Shown piece by piece: positions 56,695 to 64,000 of a DNA stretch of 64,000 nt (the first letter of the stretch is position 1; each line of letters opens with the position of its first letter). The position numbers and the translations under genes were made by a program. Source of the DNA: Struthidea cinerea (taxonomy: Eukaryota > Chordata > Aves > Passeriformes > Corcoracidae); the NCBI GenBank assembly GCA_013397865.1, contig VZTI01001654.1:849182-913181 (forward strand), written 5' to 3'. Below the pieces are notes generated by a model, which had not been told where the DNA came from, did not search any database, and saw nothing but the letters and a program-made list of their open reading frames with translations.

Positions 56695-59507
56695 CTAGAG
56701 GATGAGAAAACACTCAGCAGTGATTTCACCCTCAGCGTAATTGCAAGGACTTACTAGAATATAACATTGTCCTTACATCTCCAGAGCAACAATGGCTGTT
56801 TTCTCTAAAACCCAGATTAGTCAAGAGCCCTGAAGAGGACTAAGGATTTTATGCTAAATAGCCATTTGAAAACAGTTTACATTCCAAATCCACCTGTATT
56901 TAAGTTCTCTGTCTATAAAGGCATGCGGTTTAAAAGACATCACATCAAATGCAATAGACATAAAAAGGCATTAAGATATGTTATCATACTTGCAGCCAAG
57001 ACATTACTTTTTTAGCATTTGAGAGGCAGAATTCTTTGTTACTAAGGCTTTAAAAAGTCCACTGAGAGTTACAAAAGACACAGAATTCAGTTTAGAGGGA
57101 AGGTACAAGAAACACGGGCTGATATTTCTGTTCTCCTTGATTATCTAAATCTCTAAAAGAAGACTATTTGCAAAGAAGCCGTTTCTCAAAGGCTGAAGAC
57201 CCACTGGCAAACAGTGGAAGGAGACACTCGGAGCTCCTCTGTGCTTCCATGCATTCCTTCTTGCAGACTTATTTCCCACAATATACAAGAGATTTACTTT
57301 TTTTGTGTATGTGGATATATTTGGCTGCCTTTTGTCAGAGCTGGTCAGATTCAGACCCAGCTGTGATACAACACAGTTAAATTATCTCACTTTTAGCAAA
57401 GTACTTAAAAATAAGGAACATTTTTAAACTTAATGGCAAAAGAAGAAAGATATCCTTCCCAAGAGGAATGTTTGCTTAAAATCCTTTCATAAGGATCAAA
57501 GAGCTGTAAATGGGATTTCATAAAGTACTGTCTGCTTATAGAAGATCTGCTTTTAATCAGCGGTATCCCCCCTTTTGAATTTCACATCTAGATTACCCTC
57601 CATAGGAAGTGGCTTTTAGCTAGGGTGAACCCTGAATCAACTCTGGGAATTCCTTGTAAAACACTCCATCCTTAAGGCATCATTTCCGATGGCCACTAAT
57701 GGAGAATCCGGCTTTTAAAGTTCTTGTCTTAACAGATGCACTCTAGTATATGGCAATTAATTTAGGAAGGATTATGTTGATTGTAGTAATGCTGTATCTT
57801 GGTCCATAGCCAATGTATTCATTCATCTTCATTCATTTAAAAGATCTGATGTTCTTTTGTTTCCCCTTTCGAGACCTGTCTTACCATTCAGCTGCCAGTT
57901 TCATTGCTTAATCACCCACTCTAAAAGGGCTGCTCCTACAGCTACCAACTCCATGGGGATTTCTTCACTGTAAATGTCATCTTTGCTTTGCTGTTAGAAG
58001 GGAAGCACAACAAACATCTTATTGATGACAATATTCATTGACATCAGCATTGACTTAGTTTCATTGACTTAGGGGCTGGAGGGTTGAAACCATTGCATCG
58101 TATGTTGCTATACCCCTCCCTTGGGTTACACACAGGTTACATCAATTAGAGGGGATCTCAAAATCCCAGGAAGCCATTCATAGGAAAGCTTAAACTTGGG
58201 AAGAAAATAACATTCATTTACAGCATGGCTGGCTTCTCTGTGCCACTGAACTGAAGATGTGTTTTATCTAAGTTCTAGTCAGAAACCTGCATCAGGTTAC
58301 TGGGATGTATTTGTCTTGGCACCAATCACAGCCAAAATCCAACTAAGACCATATGGAATCCCTTCTCTGACAGAAGAGGTGGATGTAAAGGAAACAGAAT
58401 AGTAGAAAATGCCTTTAATATGATGCTAGCAATGATAATTCATGAGTGACTAAATGCAGTGGATACACTGCACATTGTTTGCACTCAGACACTTCGTGCT
58501 GTCATGTTGCCTCACATACCTGCTTTTTTTCTGCCAGTGAGAGGAAGTGGTGATGCTTGCTGCCTCACCTCACATGGTATCAGCCCTGGCTCCCTTCCCA
58601 CAGCCTCTTCGCTCTGAGCACTGCCTACTCCTTTAGCCAGCCACCTGCACCTACTTGGGTCCTCACTATTACACACAGGAGATTTTACACTGAGTGTAGA
58701 CTTCACTGAAGTCAGCAGGGACAATTACTCATAAACAATAGCTGACACCTTAAAACTCATTAGGACATGCAGTACAGATGAAAACTTCTGTCTTGTGACA
58801 AGCAGACATAATCCCAAAGTATCTCTGCTTCAGGGGACAAGGCCATCATCTTTACATGTAGCAAGATTAGAAACCTGCAAATTATTTTGCAGCTCATCTC
58901 TATTCCTTCTTTCTCACACATACAAAAGCATTTATCTCTCTCATATGTACAAAATCCAAGTTTATCTCAACTACCTCCCAAGTGCTTCACAAGCCAGTGG
59001 GCTCTCCTGGCTCCTGCAAAGGAAAATGGAAGTTTCACACTTTTACCACTTAAATAATTCTTGATTCTAAAAGAAATGGCAGCAAAGCAGACAACAGATC
59101 CTGATGTCTCTCCAGGAAAGTGGTTCATTGGCAGTGGTTGGTCTCAGCAATTGTAAGAAGATTCAGACAACCACCCCACTGCACCAGATGTCTTCCCAGA
59201 CAGCCACTGTCCCCTTTCCAAACCTGCCCAGCTTCCAGCATAGCACAGCTCAGTTCCCTGGGGTGGCACCAGCTATAACGACGAAAACGCTGATGCCCTG
59301 CTGAGGGCACTGACTGATGAACTTGCTGTGGCAGTTAAAGGACTCACTGCCCCAAAACCTTCTTTCTGTCCCTCTGCCAAAGGTTTCAGTCTCCATAGAA
59401 ATGTCCCCAGAAGGACCTACTCTGAATGTAATTTAAGTCAACATATGGAACTGGCTTGAACACTGTGGCCACTTTTTCTCCTATAGAAAAAAGAAAGGAA
59501 AAGATGT

Positions 59508-59600
59508 GTCACAGAATCATGGAGATGGTGGTTGGAAATCCAAAAACTTATACTGAAGCAGCTCAAGCTTCTCCAGATCTGCCAGGCTGAAGTCCAGTCC
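59508..59600 (-). mobile_element. Weak CR1 3' relic
   Basis: The + strand reads tcacagaatcatggagatgg then tggttggaaatcc, which resembles the reverse complement of an avian CR1 3' end, with many differences. Old and short. Confidence 0.4.
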
Positions 59601-62600
59601 ACTACACAATGTGAATTCACTACATGTATGTTCATTGACAAATGAGTAAACTGAGAGGGAGCAAGTCTGTTAAAAAGACACACATGGGAAGATGTAATTT
59701 TGAGGATTAAGCAAATGTTCAAGAGTAAGAAGGCCTACAGAAGTCTGAGACCTTGGTGTTTTAAAGCAGGACAAAAAGTGCTGTCTAAATCAGCCAAAAT
59801 CTTGCACCAGAACAGAGTAGTAACATGAGGCAGTGTTCCCATGCCCAGCACTCAGCAGGCTTTTCAAACACTTTTGGCAAGTGACACAGCAATCCGAGTG
59901 TAGCTTCACACTGTTAAACAAAGGTGGGTGGTAAAAAAGCATGGTCAGGGGAGATATGGAATACATCCAAACCTAGACGAGGACTTTGGTCCACCATTCC
60001 AGGGACTCACCACGTCTTGCACCTTTAGGACGTGTCCCCCCTGGTGCCCAAAATGAATTGGCTAGCAGCTCTCACACCAGAACACCACAGATTATGCCAG
60101 CACTTTGTTCACACCAAACAGAAAGTTTTCATCTTGAACCAGTGTGCCACACCAGTGGAAATCCACATGAATGTATTTTTTCTCCCTCAAAGTATCCTGT
60201 TGTCTTCAATTGAAGCCTGCATACTTCTCATCTCACTTCATATTAATTCTAAAGGTAACAACTAAAATTATTCTCTGTGCCCACTCCTCTGCATCTCTTC
60301 ATTCTCTCCATTTTTCTGCATCTGCTTTTTTTCCTCATGTTGTGCCAGATATTCTCTTTTCTTGTTAGGCTCAATAGTGAGATCCTTCCCCTATAACACC
60401 ACATTTTTGAGCTCTGTCTCCCTGTGCCTTACAGTCTGTCAACTCAGGACCAGCAGTGCCTTTCCCCATTCATACGCCAACCTTTGGACCATTCCCAGAA
60501 AGATGATTCCCTTTTTTTTTCCAAGGAATTCAGGCACCATTTTCCTCTCCCAAATGCCTCCTTGCATTTGCTTTGGTGACTAGCTATTCTGCTTTTGCTC
60601 AGTAGAATTGTGTTCACACCTCCTCTTCACTGAGCTCACAGAGATTATGTTTTAATGGGTGCAGTTGCTGCTGGAACGAACACGTCCTGTCACAGGCATT
60701 TTACATGCCACATGCCTTTTTTAAACTGCAATTTTGAGTTCATCTAAGCTCAGGCCTTGCTTGAAAATTGCTGACCACTACCAAAACACAGAAGCCAAAA
60801 TAATTTGTAACAGGTATTTCCGTGTCATCATCTCTATTGATTCCCTGTAATACGCTGCACAAGAGGAGTGTAATAGTGATGTTAAAAGCAATGGGCTGGG
60901 GGTTATATCCTGGAAAATCTGGTCTGCATGAGAACATCCTGCACAACCGAAGCACAAAAGATTGCCACCTCATGCAGAAAAACACCTCAGCAATGGATGT
61001 GGTGGCTGTCCATACTACACAGGCTAAGAAATGTGCTCCTGCTCTCTTGGCCACCCTTACGTTATGTACATGCTGCTCCATCTCCAGCTCACACTCCTGA
61101 ACCAGTGGTTTGAGACCCCACCCACCAAAGATTTCAACACCGTGCAGAGGACATGACTGAAGTGCTTACACTTACTGGTTCAATGCATTTCTATTTTACA
61201 TCACCAGACTGGTCTGGTGCTTCAAATACAGAGGTCCTTCCCCTCCCACAGTAGTTACAAAAAGGGCCCAGTTTCTCCAGTCTGACTCACAACTGAATGG
61301 CACCTTACACTGGCACTGTGCTGGTGCTCCACTAACAACAGCAGGTCTGGATGCTGCATGAGATGCACAATGGGCAGCAGGAGTGTCACAAATGAGATAA
61401 AATGCAAGAAGCGTGAATTTTCACAAGCTGAAATGGAAAGAAAAAAAAGGCAGATGAAATGAAAAAAACCGTGCAGATTGGTAAATGAGAGTAGGGAGAT
61501 GCTCAGTGCCAAAGGGGGTTGTCTGCAAGTGTCTTTGCCACAAGCAGTGGGAGAAAGGAAAGCAGGAATAAAGCTGCTTCAGGGAAAAGAGGTGCAGGGG
61601 GTATCAGTCAGGCCCTGCTGCCTGAAGGAGTCAGGAGGGCAGGCACAGTCAGACTAAGCACAAAGAGGAAGTTATGCCCATGTGCACCAAGAGCGGTAAC
61701 CCAGAAAGGATACCACAGGGTTGTCTTCCCAAGAGTGGTATCTGCTTCCATACTGATCAGAGGTGAAACCAGCTACTGCCTCTCTCCTTCACCATTCCTG
61801 ACGCTGCAGACCTGATCCCAGAGGGAAGTTTTGGCCAGGTACTGACCGCTGGCAGCACCTGTGACTAGATGCTGTGGGTGGGTGTTGTTTTTGTGTGCTC
61901 AGGACAGCTCCTGGCCACATGCAAGGAACACAGGCGTGGTACTGGAAAATCCACGGTTAAGTATCAGCACCCAGGACACTGTCAGAAATCAGTTTCTCTC
62001 TTCTCCAATGAATCCAGGAGCTGGTGTAGCTCCAAAAAGCAGGCGTGTGAGTGGGGGGAAATGTTAACAACAATAAATGACATTTTTATATGATTTCATC
62101 ATCACTGTTGTTGCATATTTCTACAGAGCTATCACATTTCCTTAGAGCCCAGAAGACTTGAAGCTACAATGTATTTCCTTAGTGGCAGGATGAAACATCT
62201 AATTTACCACACTGGAATGGGTCTTCAGAAGATACACACAGATAGATCCTGTGGGTTGTCGTAGCACAGGCAGTGCGTACAAGGTCTTACACAAAGTGCC
62301 TGATTTTCTTTTGCTGGAGGACAAGAAGGGCCAGAAGTGTAACAAAAAAAAAACAACAGTCCAGCCCTGATGCCTGCCAACTTCACTAATGTTAATTTAT
62401 GCCTTTGATTTGGTCATAAAACTCAACAGTAATGTTAATGAATATTCATTTATAGAAGCTTCAGCACATCCCATTTCAAAGAGAAAAGGCTGAGGTTTGG
62501 GCTTGCTTTTTTCCCAGCAATCCTCTCCCCAGCACAGAGAAGAAAATTTGTGAGAAGTGATGTAATTAAAAGAAACTGTTGATTCTAAGGCAAAGAGTCA

Positions 62601-63589
62601 TAATTCTTCCATTTTCTCATTCTACTCCAAACTGGAGAGCAAAGAACTAGCTATGGGTGGGAACCTGTTACACTGCAGCTTCAAATGAAGATTGAGCCAT
62701 GCACAAAGCACCTGACACTCACCCAGAGGATAACCAGGGCCTCCCCCAGCCCAGACATGCCCTGAGAAACTGCAACTCACACAACGCAATGAGGAACAAG
62801 GCAAGAGGAGCCATCACCCAAAAAGCCACTGCAGCACGCAGGTTCAGCCTTGGCCACCAGGCACTGCTGCCTGTTGATAGTGGAAACCTGCATAAATGCA
62901 GCACTTTGGTATCATAAAACTCAGCTTTTAGAAGGAGGTTGTTCCCCTCCTAATCAAATATTTCGACTGAAGGATGTTTTATTGAATATGGAGAAAACCT
63001 CGAGGAGCTTACAAGCTTTGTAACGCCGGCTCCACTAACGCCGTTAAGCAGCAGGTTTGCTCAGGAAGGTGCCACACCCACCAGGCAGCCCGCTCCTTCA
63101 GCCACCGAAACTTGCCCCGCGCCACACCGTGCCAGCTTTCCAGGGAAAGCTCCACGAACCCAAGCAATCCTGGAGCTCATCCCGCTTCCCCAGTCATGTC
63201 TGCGCCAGGTACCACAGCAGAAGTGATCCGTCACCCACTGATCCAGCCCCCCAAGAGAAAAGCAGGCAGCAACCTGGAGACCAGCACCGGTGCTGGGGAA
63301 AACCTCTGCCGTGTGGGCAAGCTCCGGGCGCGATTTCCCCCACCACACCCCTACCCACCAGCTCTGCCTGTTCTTTATCCCAGCCCCTGTATCGCCAAAT
63401 CCTGTGTATCAAGGGAACGCATATACTGTATCAAAAGACCCAGGTCCTTTCTTTCTGGCATGGAAAGCACACTCTATTGTAGCTCTGCTCGGGTACAAAA
63501 GCATCTAGCGCGAGACAGGCACCGATAGGAAGAGGATGGTTATAATTAACTCTTTGACTTCTGATCCCCACCACGCCTGATGTATTAAT

Positions 63590-63965
63590 AGCGCGCAGAG
63601 GTGTTGGTGCTGGCATCATGGCGCTCTTTGATTTTCCACGCTTCCCCCCACGCTCGCCCACCTCCCATTTCTCCGCACCCTGTGCCTCCCCCCGGCCCAC
63701 CGCCTCTGCCCCGCCGGGGCTGCGCTGCCCCAGCCCGCTGCGGGGGGCGGCGGCAGGGGCACGTTGTGCTGCGGTGGTCCCCTCCCTCTTTTGTTCTGCC
63801 TCGCCCGGCGGCCGAGCCTCCCCGGGCCCGGCTCCTCGGGAGGGCGGTACCCCCAGCCCCGGCCCCGGCAGCGCCGGGACGAGCCCCCCGCCGGCCCTCC
63901 CTCCCCTCCCCGCCCCGGCCTGGAGCGAGCACACAGCGCTGAGCCCCGGCTGGGCGGCGAGCGAG
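63590..63965. promoter_or_regulatory. CpG island at right edge, likely CRMP1 promoter neighbourhood
   Basis: Very GC- and CpG-rich, with GC-box sequence ccccgcccc at 63908-63916 and many CG steps (ccccgccgggg, ggcggcggcag, cggcggccgag). It is the only strong island upstream of CRMP1 exon 2 and abruptly ends in AT-rich sequence at 63980-64000. It could be the promoter and 5' UTR, or the 3' shoulder of an island centred beyond the window. The CRMP1 first coding exon is not inside it. Long open frames here reflect scarce stops. Confidence 0.55.
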
Positions 63966-64000
63966 GAAGGAGAGGCAGAACACAATAAAAAATAAAAGAA

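Larger units (their letters stand above)
50475..64000 (-). other. CRMP1: CRMP1 intron 1 (to window edge)
   Basis: 13.5 kb upstream of exon 2. I looked on the - strand for the 13-codon first exon (human MSYQGKKSIPHIT) and for the longer alternative first exon, and found neither. It contains the solo LTR (51559-52168), a weak CR1 relic near 59.5 kb, an exon-like cysteine-rich segment (56580-56694) and a CpG island near the edge. The remaining sequence shows nothing recognisable. Confidence 0.75.

Noticed and set aside
63431..63985. 184-codon open frame on the - strand through the CpG island
   Set aside because: Composition (Gly, Ala, Pro, Arg) reflects GC-rich DNA with few stops. It resembles neither known CRMP1 N terminus, and frames open in the opposite direction as well.
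1..64000. tRNA, rRNA, microRNA or CRISPR features
   Set aside because: By eye I saw no cloverleaf, rRNA signature or regularly spaced repeat array. A covariance-model scan (Infernal/tRNAscan) would be decisive.

Overview
The window is vertebrate nuclear DNA, almost certainly from a bird. The evidence is 22 phase-consistent spliced coding exons, degraded CR1 retroposons (including the typical avian CR1 3' tail in reverse orientation near 16.3 kb), and one solo LTR near 51.6-52.2 kb of a type common in bird genomes. There are no prokaryotic genes. The long reading frames other than the spliced exons look like chance.

Two genes lie tail to tail, as in the human 4p16 EVC-CRMP1 locus. On the + strand, bases 51-10575 carry the last nine coding exons of EVC (397 codons plus stop), which encodes the Ellis-van Creveld ciliary protein. 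Its 5' part lies left of the window. On the - strand, bases 50474 down to 17549 carry thirteen coding exons of CRMP1 (collapsin response mediator protein 1; 559 codons plus stop). These match residues 14-572 of the 572-residue short human isoform, with no indel and no frame break. The first coding exon (13 codons in the human short form) was not found between 50475 and 64000. The gene therefore probably starts beyond the right edge, where a CpG island (about 63.59-63.96 kb) marks the promoter neighbourhood.

Region by region: 1-10.6 kb is EVC exons and introns, with an old CR1 relic near 2.9-3.2 kb. The stretch 10.6-17.5 kb is the tail-to-tail interval with both 3' UTRs, a 59-base assembly gap, an isolated CpG-rich patch (about 11.93-12.27 kb), a CR1 tail and a 29-base A tract. 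The stretch 17.5-50.5 kb is CRMP1 exons 14 to 2. It includes a candidate 523-bp insertion between 9-bp direct repeats in the last intron. The stretch 50.5-64 kb is CRMP1 intron 1, with the solo LTR, a weak CR1 relic, a doubtful cysteine-rich exon-like segment and the CpG island.

The two genes are not known to act in one pathway. EVC works with EVC2 at the base of the primary cilium in Hedgehog signalling. CRMP1 is a cytosolic dihydropyrimidinase-like protein that acts in semaphorin signalling and the neuronal cytoskeleton. I found no undescribed biological system. The more unusual signals are the CpG-rich patch between the two 3' ends, the repeat-bracketed segment in CRMP1 intron 13, the missing first exon, and the cysteine-rich exon-like segment.
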